DNA of 64,000 nt from Spirodela intermedia (taxonomy: Eukaryota > Streptophyta > Magnoliopsida > Alismatales > Araceae). A model generated the notes under the pieces. That model was not told the DNA's origin. It made no database searches and saw only the letters and a list, made by a program, of their open reading frames with translations. The stretch is taken from contig LR746270.1 of NCBI GenBank assembly GCA_902729315.2, forward strand, positions 2,846,501-2,910,500, in the 5' to 3' direction. Below are positions 22,075-33,088 of this stretch, piece after piece. Position numbers and translations under genes: made by a program. Positions within the stretch are counted from its first letter, which is position 1. Every line of letters begins with the position of its first letter.

Positions 22075-22960
22075 GGAGACACAGAGCGAGGGAAGAGAAA
22101 AGGAGAGAGAGAGAGAGAGAGAGGGAGACAGACAGACAGACAGGGAGACAGAGACAGAGAGAGGGAAGAGGAAAGGAGAGAGAGAGGGAGAGAGAGAGAG
22201 AGGAAGATGGACCAGCTGCCGTGTATGGTGGGTCAGGTGATACGGATGCCAGAGCTTTCAGTTCTGAGCCTGGGGCGTCTAAGTGGGATAATAGCACGGC
22301 CTTACCTTTTTTCATAGTTTAATCGACCTGTTAAATCCTTTCGATGAGAAAAGTCCGACAAGAAAGAAGGAAACTTAGCTTTGTCGTTGTGTCCAATCAT
22401 CTTGCAGAAAAAAGTTCGAAGTTCAAAACGAAGCCAAACACCAATGTTCTAGTAACCCCGACAGTTCATACTTCCTAAATTGACACGTTTGATCGCTGTG
22501 ATGGGTTTCACCGAAATGAATGCTTGATCGTCTATACTAAGGTTCTACCGTTCAGTAAATTTCAGTCGGCAAACTTCAGGGTATTATGACCGGAAATCAC
22601 ATTCTTCAAACTTTTATAGATTCAATCAATAATGGGCAGTTACCACCACCCATTCTAGTTAGTGTGTCCCCCGTCGTATGTTTTCCCACACAGGTTGGAG
22701 ATGTGTTTTCTCGCGAAGTCAAGCCGCCATGTAGAAGATGTCACGCTCTTTAATAGGGTCGGGTATGACCTCGTACAGTCGTACCGAATCGAACACCCAT
22801 TAATGCACGCAATCAAAGGTTTTAGTTAGCAAACCTTCAACACTCTACCGGAGCTGACCACTGAAACAAAGATATCACCCAGATTTTACTTATTCACCTG
22901 ACGACTCACTTCGCAAGTAACAACCCATTTATCAGATACAGCAGCAAGAAGAACCTAGCC
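21600..22960. repeat. Cystatin 3' flank, duplicate of 10790-11939
   Basis: Same order of words and a GA microsatellite as in 10790-11939; see there. Ends at the stop of cystatin 22963-23340. Confidence 0.6.
22018..22202 (+). repeat. Compound (GA)n / (GACA)n microsatellite
   Basis: About 20 GA units (22018-22059), then GACA units, then a second round of the same GA plus GACA pattern. Any open frame here is an artefact of the repeat. Confidence 0.92.
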
Positions 22961-22962
22961 GA

Positions 22963-23340
22963 CTACGCGATGAGATTAAAGGCCGCGAGATCCAGGAACC
23001 TCTTCCCAGGCTTCTGGTACACAACGGCCAAGTAGAGGTCTTCCGCACCGCTGTCAACTTCGGCACCAATCACCAGCCGGTAGTTCGCCCCCTTCCACAC
23101 CGGCTGTTGCTGCCCACCGAGGACGCGAGTCAAAACCAGACTGTCACCAGAGTCTTTATTGTGCCGCCGCACGGCAAACTCGGCGAGATCCCGGATCGGG
23201 GAATCCTCGGGATCCACGATAGGCTCGTACTTAACCCGGGACCTCGGGTTGCCGGAGGCCGCCGCGCCGCCGTTTGGGAGGATTAGAAGGAACGCCACTA
23301 GCAGGGGAAGGAGGAGGGCATTTTGAGAGTGAGTTCCCAT
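22963..23340 (-). CDS. Divergent secreted cystatin with altered contact sites (125 aa)
   Basis: The fold-level pattern is kept: signal peptide 1-29, helix LAEFAVRRHN at 52-61, and strands TRVLGG, NYRLVIG and DLYLAVVY. All three protease-contact elements differ. The Gly usually near residue 36 is absent (SRVKY), the QxVxG hairpin reads QPVWKG at 79-84 with one extra residue, and the second hairpin has Pro-Gly (111-112) in place of Pro-Trp. The frame is intact and the promoter has a TATATA core (23417-23427), so it may be expressed. It could be an inactive inhibitor, one with changed target range, or a gene on its way to loss. Sister units are the broken 11940-12172 and intact 45311-45682. Confidence 0.88.
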   Translation of the reverse strand: MGTHSQNALLLPLLVAFLLILPNGGAAASGNPRSRVKYEPIVDPEDSPIRDLAEFAVRRHNKDSGDSLVLTRVLGGQQQPVWKGANYRLVIGAEVDSGAEDLYLAVVYQKPGKRFLDLAAFNLIA

Positions 23341-23416
23341 GGTAACTCTTTTCCTCTCTTTTCACGTGCGTAGAGAAAGGCAGACGATGTTGTGAGGAGG
23401 AGATGGAGAAGCTATT

Positions 23417-23427
23417 CTGTATATAAT
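23417..23427 (-). promoter_or_regulatory. TATA box of cystatin 22963-23340
   Basis: The minus strand reads ATTATATACAG about 80 bases before the ATG, in line with the other genes of the array. Confidence 0.55.
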
Positions 23428-23519
23428 GGGGGAGAGTCAACAAACCGGCCGAGGCTGGGAACCGTGTACAACAACAGGAGGGGGCGCACAATGTTTTTGA
23501 CCGAGTGATGTGTTACTGT

Positions 23520-24971
23520 ACACGTAACCTAGGCAAAACCAATAATGATATTAAATGCTTCATCCGCTGACGGATACTCTCCCCGCTGAGTGCTCGTTCT
23601 GGAATCTTTAAATCAACCTGGTATTGGAGACTCGACTCTTAAACTGAAAAACTGGTCTTTCTGGTACAGGCGCCGAAGTCGGCAGGCTGGGACCTGGCAT
23701 TTACAAAAATATAGCAGTCAGAAAATATTCATAGAATATTGAGAAATATTGTCGACGAGGGTTTTTTGTACCGGATGAAAAGTGTTTTGGGATTTTCTTC
23801 TACTTAACTACTTTTTAAAAACCGAATCGATTTATCTCAATAAATCTATATCATCAGTTCAAATTAAATTAGAAGAAGTGAGTTTCAAAGTTTCGTTATT
23901 TAAATCACAGTCAACATTCGGTCTGAATAAAATCCGTTTGGTAGAGCACCGTTTAAACTATTTGACTCACAGCTTCAAATTAATATACATTTTACGGTCA
24001 CCACATTCTTTATATGGCATGTAGAATTGCGATAATAAATTCCCCTGAGCTCGGTCCTATGATAACTGTATTCCCAGGAGAAAGCTTTTCCCCCTGATAA
24101 CTCATTCACGGCGCTGCTTACCCATACTCATATAATGTCGATGTTGTACATGACAGAATAGCGAAAATGAACGTTCGTCAACATTTACATGTCCCAGCCG
24201 GACGTCATTTTCCTTTCATTTTTTTGCCTTCTGCTGAAGATAGCTTCCCGACCTATGAACCAGCAAAGTAGAGGCTTAGGACATCATGGCTAGGATAACA
24301 GTGTTGTCTTCCCTCACCTGGGTTTTCATACCCTAGCCTTGGTCATGACCTCGTCAACTACTTTCGAATATAAGCATTCTTCTAAGCGGCTTCGTTAAAA
24401 TGGTCCGTTCCTAACTGTCTTCATTCAGAGAGGTGCTTAAAAATGTGTTTGTTTGCATCCTAGTATTCCTTCAATGTCGCGAGTGAAAAGTGAGAAACGG
24501 AGAGCAGGTCGGACGAAGGAAGCCATATCGCGTAAACGATTTAAAGAAGCCCCCGGTTCTGCCCTGTGGGACGCGGTAACACGGCCATAGATCGTCCGAC
24601 CCAGTCAATGAGTTTACCTGACCGAACAAACTTCAGCCGTTCCGTCATAGTATATTTTTGTTCCTTATCCGGAATCGGATTATTAAAACATGAAGCCCAA
24701 TTAAGAAATTCCTTAAAATTTCATTTCCAGAACTATCACGCGGTGTTGAAACCGTTGGCTTGTCCAAGTCCAGGTGATATTAGTTTTGGCGAAGTCATTG
24801 CTACGCGTTCACACAATCTCGTTAACCTGACGAATACTGAACAGATCCAGGATGATACGCGGAGGTGAAACTCCTCGCGCAGGTGCCGCCACTTTTGCCG
24901 CACTCCTGCGCCGAGCTTGAGACTAGTTAACTAAAATCTTTGTGCGCTGAGTTTCCCTGCTAACGGAAACG
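23520..24971. repeat. Cystatin spacer, paired with 45850-47171
   Basis: Collinear with 45850-47171 (ataatgatattaaatgcttcatcc, aaatattcatagaatattgag, tgacccagtcaatga, gatattagttttggcgaagtc). A decayed third copy is 58420-60560. No gene seen. The words ttacggtcaccacattc at 23992-24008 are the uninterrupted form of the LTR insertion site at 58594-60219. Confidence 0.7.
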
Positions 24972-25112
24972 AATGGAACCGGTGGGAGCAGGGGGAACTA
25001 CCGACCGGTCATCGATGCGACGGGGGACAAGGATGTGGAGGACATTTACGTTCGCGTAGTGAAGCCCAGCAAGGGAGTCAGGGAACTCACAGCGTTTGAA
25101 CTGATCGTGTAA
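24972..25112 (+). pseudogene. Cystatin 3' fragment with frameshift
   Basis: Begins at the hairpin: CCGGTGGGAGCAGGG corresponds to CAGGTGGTAGCAGGG of the QVVAG gene (Gln to Pro). A one-base deletion then shifts the frame before NYRPVIDATGDK and VEDIYVRVV; two codons (Tyr-Glu) of the second hairpin are gone. Ends LTAFELIV and stop at 25112. Among the fragments it keeps the most of the hairpin region. Pseudogene. Confidence 0.8.
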
Positions 25113-25547
25113 TCGTCTTAATCAACGGAGTCTGGGGCCTAGGCTAGGAAGATGGATTTGGCTCGAGGGCACCAAACCCCGCTCGAGCCTGGTTCTCCAG
25201 GTTGTCCCTAGGCTGTACTCGTGCAACGAATTCCCAAACCAGGTGCGTTACAGATCAGGACTTCCACTGGGTAAGTATCTCGTTATTGACAAAGCTTTCC
25301 GTGTTCCTGGTGGGGAAGATTGGATGGACAGAGAGTAAGTGCTGCAGAAGAAGTAAATCCTGGTGGGGAATGCTTATCCATGTCAACCTTTTCCGTGGTG
25401 AAAATTAGAAAAAACAGTCTAACCGGTATCTCCTTGGACGTCTAATGTGATCTAAAGGACTCAAGGCTTAGTGTAATGGCAAAGGTGGGTCGGTCTCCTT
25501 GGAAACATTTGCAGTGCCCACAGTAATGGTGTGAGGTGTGCGACACA
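25113..25547. repeat. Cystatin fragment 3' flank
   Basis: Related to 122-400 and 47316-47600. No gene seen. Confidence 0.5.
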
Positions 25548-26345
25548 CATGCTGGTCGGTGTGAGCGGAGGCTTAGGAACGAATAGTCCTAACGCTAGTT
25601 GGGTCTCCATGGGGCTCGACTTATTACGTGGTCGACAACGTTGGTTGGGAACTTTCTGGTTCCCACGTCCCTGATGACTCTTAAAATCAGGCATGTTACA
25701 ATCTCGGCACCTGGAATCGGGCGACGAAAATGAGGCGTCCGCGACAGAAGCTCTGGGGGAATTGATATCCTTTAGAAAGATATTGGTCGAGGCATCGGTT
25801 ATCTTTCGCCGCAAAATCCAATCTCGGAGTCACCATAATCTGTCTCCATCAGTGCGTCAATTTTTCCCTTCTGGTGCTGCCGACCACTATCACGCCTGTT
25901 GCCCATGGGAGTACAGACAGTCTCTTGATTTCGTTCCACGGGAAAAAGATGTAAATAATGGACGGTCGGTCTGAGCGGAGGCTTAGGAAGGGACAGATCG
26001 AACGCCTGTAGGGTTTCCAATAGGCTTGAGTAATCACCGAGGTCGACCTTATTGGCCGGGGATTTTCTGGTTCTTATGTCCCTGATGTCTCCTTAAATCA
26101 AGCATGCTACAGTTTCTGTACCTGGAATCGGCCGACGTAAATTCGCGTCTACGTCAGGCTTCCCTGACATAACCTCCAGTGGAACTAATATCTACTAGAA
26201 AGATATTGGTCGAGGCCTGACTTAACTTTTGGCGCCAAATCCAATTCCACTGTCAACATAATCAGCCCCTATCAACGCGACAATTTTCCCTTCTGCGCGT
26301 TACCGACCACCCTCTCGCCTGCTGCCAATGGAGTACTGATAGCAC
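25548..26345 (+). repeat. Two-copy tandem repeat, period about 410 bases
   Basis: 25548-25959 and 25960-26345 share gagcggaggcttaggaa, tccctgatg, aaatca(g/a)gcatg, cctggaatcgg, agaaagatattggtcgaggc and ttttcccttctg. The copies are clearly diverged. Partly open minus-strand frames in both contain PKPPL-type stretches, but these follow from the repeat and are not supported as genes. Confidence 0.7.
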
Positions 26346-26513
26346 TTGCCTTGGCAGCTGTCTGATCTAATGCCGTGGCAGCCAACAACTTTGTACTGAT
26401 AAAGTTGTACTGATCTCAACAACTTTCCGCAATAACTCTTCACTATCTCCGGATTACTGCCAAGCCGTTGATTGTTTGAGGGGAAGCTCGCTTGTCCTTA
26501 CCTTCTTCAAAGG

Positions 26514-26915
26514 CATAATCCTTGCGGTATGCAGTTAAATTAGCTGTTGAAATTACACTCATAATACTGTGACTAAACTGCCGAGAATGCTTTTCTCTTA
26601 AACTGCGATGTCAGGTACATGTGGTGTGTTTTCAGGAATGAGCATCATATGATCCTTGTGGTATGCAGCTATAAAAACGGAAATGCATGTGATTAAACTG
26701 CTAATAAGCATCATATCGTAAAACGGAAAAGACAAAGTCTGAGAAATACGTTAGAAAACAACCCTTCTTCCTTGGCATAATCCTTGCGGTATGCAGTTAA
26801 TTTAGCAGTTGAAATTACACTCATAATATTGTGATTAAACTGCCGAGAATGCTTTCTATTAAACTGCGATGTCAGGTACCTGTGGTGTGTTTTCAGGAAT
26901 AAGCATCATATGATC
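26514..26915 (+). repeat. Two-copy tandem repeat, period about 263 bases
   Basis: Both copies start cataatccttgcggtatgcagttaa, written here as two parts (cataatccttgcggtatg, cagttaa), and run through aactgccgagaatgctt to aagcatcatatgatc. One more copy is at 535-660 (and 47729-47854). Confidence 0.75.
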
Positions 26916-27199
26916 TTCTCTCAACGTTATTTATTAATTGTGATAGTGAAATGAACATTGATGGCCTATGAACTGGTTTCGTAATGATACAACATCTGTA
27001 CAATACTTAAGTAGTACAAGACTGTTCACAAAGGTTAAAAGTGCAATCACACTCTCATGGCATATTAGAAAACACACGCGGAGGTTTCTTGACTTGGTTC
27101 GTATGCTTCGGATCAGCAGATGGAAGACGAGGGTTGTGTGACTTGGCGGAAATAAAGGAATTATGAAAGATCTGGTCGCTGCATCGCGGTTAAGAAAAT

Positions 27200-27760
27200 T
27201 TAAGTTTTACAAAAGACCCCCGCTTGGAACCAACTGTAGTAAAGAGAATCAACCATGCCGTTGATGACAAGACAGGGGTCATGCCGCAACGTCCTGTTCG
27301 TCCTCCAGGAAAGCGTCTGATGGCGGGTGTCACCGACCCCGCTGACCCACGCGAGGGAAAGTGATGCGGGCGGTTTCCCTAACCGCCTGGTGGCGAGTGT
27401 CACCTACCCCGCTGACCCGCTCATGTGAAAGGGTGATGCCGGCAGTTTTGATGTATCCAAATCCCATTGGGTTAATAGTAAAATATTATTCTGCTACTAC
27501 TTTTTCTTCTTTTCATTTCTATCTCTTGGCCTACTGTTGAATCTCTTGAGGCTAAAGGGGCCGTATTGACGGCTCTCTTGTGGATGGATAAAGGTGGTCT
27601 ACATCATCTCTTAGGTATTCTCTTCTTGTTATTGGTGTTACTCTGATATCTTCTGCATATATATAAGTCTAGATTTACCTCCCCACCTAACTTCACTCGA
27701 AAGATTGTTGTAAATCTCTCAAATCAGGTAAAAATAAATTTATAGGTTAGTCACCTGAGA
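27200..27760 (+). mobile_element. Copia LTR, 5' copy (edges approximate)
   Basis: Collinear with 43800-44345: gtgtcacc(c/g)accc..ctgacccacg, tgatgtat(c/t)c, cttggcctattgttgaatctcttgag (in parts), taaaggggcc, catatatataagt. The 5' part holds a short internal repeat (ggtggcg(a/g)gtgtcac...ctgaccc, twice). It heads the Copia remnant whose gag starts near 28930. Confidence 0.65.
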
Positions 27761-28895
27761 TAAATTCATGAAAGATTATTTTCGTGGATATCTTCAGGCT
27801 GAACATAGGAATTAGGAGTCTAATGAGTTTTAAATCAATTTTTCTCTATTTAATTCAACAACGAAGGAAGATGAGAAGATTGAGAATATATCATTTTAAA
27901 TGCTTAGAAAGAGGAAAAAAAATAATACAATCAAGATGTTTGACTCTGAATCTCATGATGGATATAGAGAGAAGATAAAATCATTTAAATCTTAAGAGCT
28001 AAGTATTCTATAAATTCCTAAAATTTAATCATTCTATAAACATACAAAATACCTTACTCAAGATGTAAAAGAAAGATGGGCGAGGTTAGGAGCTTCCCAT
28101 TTGAAGTTGGGGACCAACAGTTGATGACTGAGCCTCCTAACGTAAGATCCACCCTTTGAATACAATTCTAGGTAAGAAAGCAATGCAAAATACTAACCTT
28201 TTATTCAAAAACTCAAAGTGTAGAGTACATTTTAGACCCTTCTCCTCTATCATAATACAAAGTCACTGAGAAAACTTCCTTTCTCACAAGAGTGACAGAA
28301 CAACTATATATATTAAAAAGTTCCCTTGCCTCAACTTGCCTTTAGATGATCTAGATTGCAAGGTCTGGTCTCAACAATAGTCAACCATCCAATCTTCATG
28401 AAACATCAGTGGCCACGATTTCCTATTTTAATCTAAATAATTTTCCAATTTTCATTACCCATATTGACCACCCAATGATTGTGTTATATTGTGACTGTTG
28501 GATCCAGATATCATTCATTTAAGTTGGCAACTATTGAGAGTCTTTGGCAACCATCCATTCTAGCATAATTAAGTTACCTTCATCGGATTGTTGCACCAAG
28601 ATCCATCACTACGCCTATCAAAAATTGCCTTCAAATCTTCCTTTGCCACTCTCGATCATCGAATCTTCCTAAAATAATAAAATAATAGAAAAATCATCAA
28701 TAATATATTTAACATAAAACTAGGTGATTTCCAACAAGAAAAATTCTGAGAAAATTATTGAAAAATTAGAAAAATCAGATAATGCTTCTTAAACTAAAAT
28801 TTTGAGCTTGATAACATGCCATATTCTTTGAAAGCCTGTTAAAAATGTGTATAAATAATATCATTGATAATATAAGATAACATGCTATCAACCTC
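27761..28895. other. AT-rich leader region of the Copia remnant, unassigned
   Basis: Lies between the LTR-like part and the primer-binding-site-like sequence at 28900. Has no match near the 3' LTR, so it may be a later insertion or a lost part of the LTR. No gene motifs. Confidence 0.35.
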
Positions 28896-28899
28896 CCAT

Positions 28900-29780
28900 A
28901 CAAGTGATATCAAAGTCAAGTTCTGTATGTTTGGAGTTATCATGACTCATAAAATGTTGTCTTCTATTGCATCTCATTTTGATACTAAAAAGATTGATGA
29001 TTTGACCAACTACAACCTATGGTAGCAGAAGGTGAATGATCTATTGATCAAGAAGGATGTATATGAGGCATTAAAAGGTAGCAAGTACAACAACATCAAA
29101 GATGATGATTGGAAAAAGATGAAAATGAAAGCCACTGATATTATTCACCAATGCTTGTCAGTGTTATGTATCATGCCTTCAAAATGTAAGATCCTATTGA
29201 CATATGATAGAAGTTGATAAAATAGTATACGGGGAAGATGGTGATGAGCAAAGTTTTTTTGAAGTCAAAGCTATTTGGTCTGCAAATAATAGAAGGTACT
29301 AAATTATTTGCTCATATTGATCATTTTCATCACCTTTGTGTTGAGTTGTAGAGATTTGAAGACTTATTAGAAGAGAATAAGATGATTATCTTGTTAATTT
29401 CTTTGCCCTCAATATACAAAAACATTGTGACTAATTTGTTACATGGGACTCAAATGGTAAGCCTCACTAAGAGGATTAGTACCTTGATAAAGTTTCATTA
29501 GAGGCAGTCTATAACTTATTTGTGAAAGAAGGGGAAGAAAGAGACATGTCAAAGGAAAAAGGTAAGACAAGAGAGAAAAAGAACTGATCAAAATCACAAA
29601 TAATTTAGTTAAAAACCAAACCTACCATAAGTGCTATGAGAAGACACACTTGCAAAGAAATTGTCTAAAGGATCATAGTGGCAAGGCAACAAAAGTTAAG
29701 TTTAGTTTGGCTAAAATTGCAAAGGTTGAGGACAGTGATGGTGGAAAAGTTTATTATGTCCTAGTTGCAGTTGAGGAATT
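28900..29780 (+). pseudogene. Copia gag remnant with primer binding site
   Basis: agtgatatcaaagtcaagtt at about 28900-28920 is a decayed TGGTATCAGAGC-type primer binding site (initiator Met tRNA). Gag follows: DDLTNYNLW, then an open piece at 29032-29217 with NDLLIKKDVYEALKG and KMKMKATDIIHQCLS, then a decayed zinc knuckle (CYEKTHLQRNC, about 29635). Stops and shifts throughout. Confidence 0.8.
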
Positions 29781-31083
29781 GATGAACACAAATTCTTGAC
29801 TTTGATTGCTCTTATCATATGTGTCAATGCACTAACTAATTTGAATCCTACAGGAGCAAGATTGGAGTTATTTTCATAGGGAATAATGCTCCTTGCAAGA
29901 CAGTGGGCATTAATTTGGTGAAGGTTTGGATGTTCGATGGGGTGTTTTGGGAGCTTGGAAATATATGCTATGTATTAGTATTGAGTTATAATTTGATCTC
30001 ACTTGGAATTTTGGCTGTAAATAATTATTGCTTTGAAATTGTTAATGAGATCCTCATGGTTAGTAAGGGATACTCGTTGTAATGAAAGAGAGTCATCTAT
30101 GAATAAATATTTATAAGTTTTAAGATAACACTATTATAGGTGGAGCTCATATGATGACATCAAATGATACTATGACTGACGACACTCAATTATAGTACTT
30201 GAAATTAGGTCATATGAGTGGGACATGTATGTAGAAATTTATATGCATGAAGATTATTACTTAAAGTAAAAACTTACAAATTAGATTTTTGTTTGTAGTA
30301 TGTCAAGTGAAACAATACATGATGACATTTAAGGTGACAAAACATTAGATGGATGACGTGCTAAATTATATTTATTCAAATGTGTATGATTCAATGATGT
30401 GACATTAATGGGTGAAGCTTGTTATTTTTTAACCTTAGTTGATGATTTTTCTATGAAAGTCTAGGTGTTATTTTTTAAATATAAATCAGAGGAGTTCGTG
30501 AAGTTTAAGACTTGCTGTGGAAAGGTAGAAAATCATACTAGAAAAAAGATAAAGGTCTTATAGACTGACAACGGTACATAATTTATAAATTCTAAATTTT
30601 GATTAGTTTTATGAAAAATATGAGATTTGATGTCACTATATAATTAAAGAAAACTTCATTACAGTGGCGTATTGCTTGGAGGAGATCAGGGGTGGTTACT
30701 ATTGGCCGCTGAAGACCACAATGGAGATACAGCACAACACGGACAACAAGGCACATCGTAATCCACTCGGGTACATTACTTCCAATCATTACTCTCCTCA
30801 TAATCACATCACATCTACTATCTATCATGCTCAAGTAGTGAGGACATAGAACTATCAGCATATCTTGGCATCGGCCCACTTTTGAACTATAGGTCTATAG
30901 CACATCAGACCTGCCAAACTAGTTGTGAATCGGCAACCTAGCACCTCTCTCAAGATCTTATTAGTACCATCAGCCAGCTTGAACCCATGAGAAGGTAAAG
31001 ATCTATATCCATAGGATTGACCCTCTCTCCTCTCTCTCTCTCTCGATTCTCTATTTCTTTCTCCCTCCCTTTCTCTCTCTAGA

Positions 31084-31117
<34 letters not shown>

Positions 31118-32494
31118 AGACAGCCTACTTCTTTTCCCAGAATCACTAGCCCATCATAGACAATTAGTGGAGGGTGAGGGAAAGGGCCCTAAAACCAAAA
31201 AACAAAAAAAAAAAAAAAAAAGGGCAACCTTTTTCCCTTCCCTTAATCACTAGCCTAATGTACACCAAATAATGGGCATTAGTGGAGGGTAAAAGAAGAG
31301 GCTCTCAAGGAGAGAGAAAGAAGAGAGAGAGAATAAGAGAAAAGAAAAGAGTTAGAACCAGAGACCAAGTCATTCCTCGTGGGGTGAAAGGTCCCTTACC
31401 TACTTAGAGGAAGTACGGCAACTGATGATACTAACAAGATCTTGGCCAGAGGGATTAGGCGCGTGCAACACTAGCAAGGCAAGTTCATATTTGGGCTTAT
31501 TGTCATGCTTCAGCATAGTTCTATCCTCCTCACTGCCCTAATCACTCTTTTCTCACCACTTTATATCAATTTATTTATCTCTTAGAACCACTTACTGCAG
31601 CAAACTCTTGTCTTGCAGGAACATTGCATGGCGCACAACATGGAGCTCTCGTCCTACTCCTGTTGAGCAGATCTTCCAACTTTCATGAACTCAAAGGCTT
31701 TTTCAACCCACTGCAAATCAATCACCTTCCTCAAATATGATGAACGTCATGGAGTCTATCTCCAGTATCATCACATCCCCTCTTCAAAAGAGGTCTTTCA
31801 TTCTTCATGTCATCCTCGCCCCTTGTGCGAATGAGATCCCACTTATGTAACCTCGGAATGAGGTCAAACTTTTATCACTCAATCAAATTTCTTCTTCTTA
31901 AAAAAAAAAAAAAAAGAAAAAAAGAAAAAAAAAAAGAAAACTTCATAGCAAAATAGTGTTGCTGAGTGAATGAATCACATGATTACTAAAAGGGTATAGT
32001 ACTTATGGTTGAATGTTGATTTGTCTAAAAAGTTTTGAGCAAAAGCTATAAATATGACAATTTATTTGGTGAATAAGTTGTCAAATTCTACTCTTGAAAG
32101 TAAGGTGACAAAAGAGGTATAGATTAGAAACCTTGTTGACTTTCTATATTGTATATATTTAGATGTCTAAAATATGTCCTTACACCTATTGATGAGATAT
32201 TGAAGTTTAATTCAAAGTTGAAAAATGATATTTTCTTAGGTCATAACATGTTGAAGTCCTTAGGAGTAGATGATTCAAAAATCTAATGATACTCATATTG
32301 CGAATGCAATGTGGGTGAAGGTGGAGATAATGAAGTGTCCATTTAGTTTAGTTGGAGGTAGAGATTGAGTTGCAAACTCATCAAATGTTTCTGATTCCAT
32401 TACTATAAGATGAGGTAAGTGTGAGATGAGGCCTCTAACTTGTTTAGATGACTATGTTGCTTTCTCTTTGCTTCCAGCTAATGGTGAGCTGATC
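29781..32494 (+). pseudogene. Copia protease and integrase remnant, split by a retroposon
   Basis: Protease/integrase words with shifts: ISLGILAVNNYCFEIVNEILMVSKG (about 29995-30075, given here in two pieces, ISLGILAVNNY and CFEIVNEILMVSKG), LKLGHMSG near 30205, and LTTVHN near 30565 for the usual TDNG. The reading is interrupted at 30645, and integrase resumes at 31947 with decayed QNGVAEWMNR, LSKKF and AINMTIYLVNKLSNSTLE (about 32025-32097). The gap is exactly the retroposon 30660-31932 plus its target duplication. Confidence 0.75.
30660..31932 (+). mobile_element. Poly(A)-tailed retroposon, copy 1 (spliced-looking)
   Basis: A 1.27-kb insertion into Copia integrase. It is flanked by the 14-base target duplication aaagaaaacttcat (30646-30659 and 31933-31946, the right one merging with the A-tail) and ends in an A-rich tail after ttcttcttctt. 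Such structure is typical of LINE-machinery retroposition. No coding capacity was recognised; it contains CT, A and GA runs. It matches 33089-34426 over nearly its whole length, but lacks an internal segment that there starts with GT and ends with AG (junction at 30732/30733). The source looks like a polyadenylated, spliceable transcript and not a tRNA-type SINE; no A/B box was seen. Confidence 0.8.
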
Positions 32495-33088
32495 TCTTCT
32501 GACTTAGTCGTTATATAAATAACATAAATTTGAAATTTATAAAACTAAAAAAGTACTAATTTTTAGATATTTAAAAGTATTTATAAACACATATAACAAT
32601 TATAACTCAATAAAAATTCTAAAATAAATAAAAATATTTCAAGTCAATCACAGGGATATAATATGATATCAAATAATATTTTACAATTTTTCATAAAGAA
32701 TATATTTTTTTATGAATTTTAGACTAAGAAATAAAAATAAAAGATATTTAAAATATACAAAAAAGAAAAATAAGGGTGTAGGCATCAAGATAATGTTAGC
32801 ACCCAACGAACACAAATTGGACAGAAATAGAGTTCCACATGATGATTCTTACGTAAGTAATTATCTAGAAAATATGATAATAATCAATGTAAGTTCTAGA
32901 TTTGGCAACAAAAATTTAGAATATTTAATCTCACAAAGTATAACTGAGTAAGGGAGTCAGGAATTACTCAGAGAATTTGTTTAGTGATTTATATCTATAT
33001 TTTTATATATATTTAGTTTAATTCATTTTATTTTGTAACAAGAAGAAAACCCTAAAATCAAAATAACTTTACCTTAACCAGCGCTCTG

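Noticed and set aside
22018-22202. Regular repeats that could suggest a CRISPR-like array
   Set aside because: Simple microsatellite without spacers, in a plant nuclear context.
21974-22315. 113-codon Ser-Leu frame
   Set aside because: Translation of the GA/GACA microsatellite.
30660-31932. SINE interpretation of the poly(A) retroposon
   Set aside because: Too long, with no tRNA-like head or A/B box seen; the intron-like difference points to a Pol II transcript.
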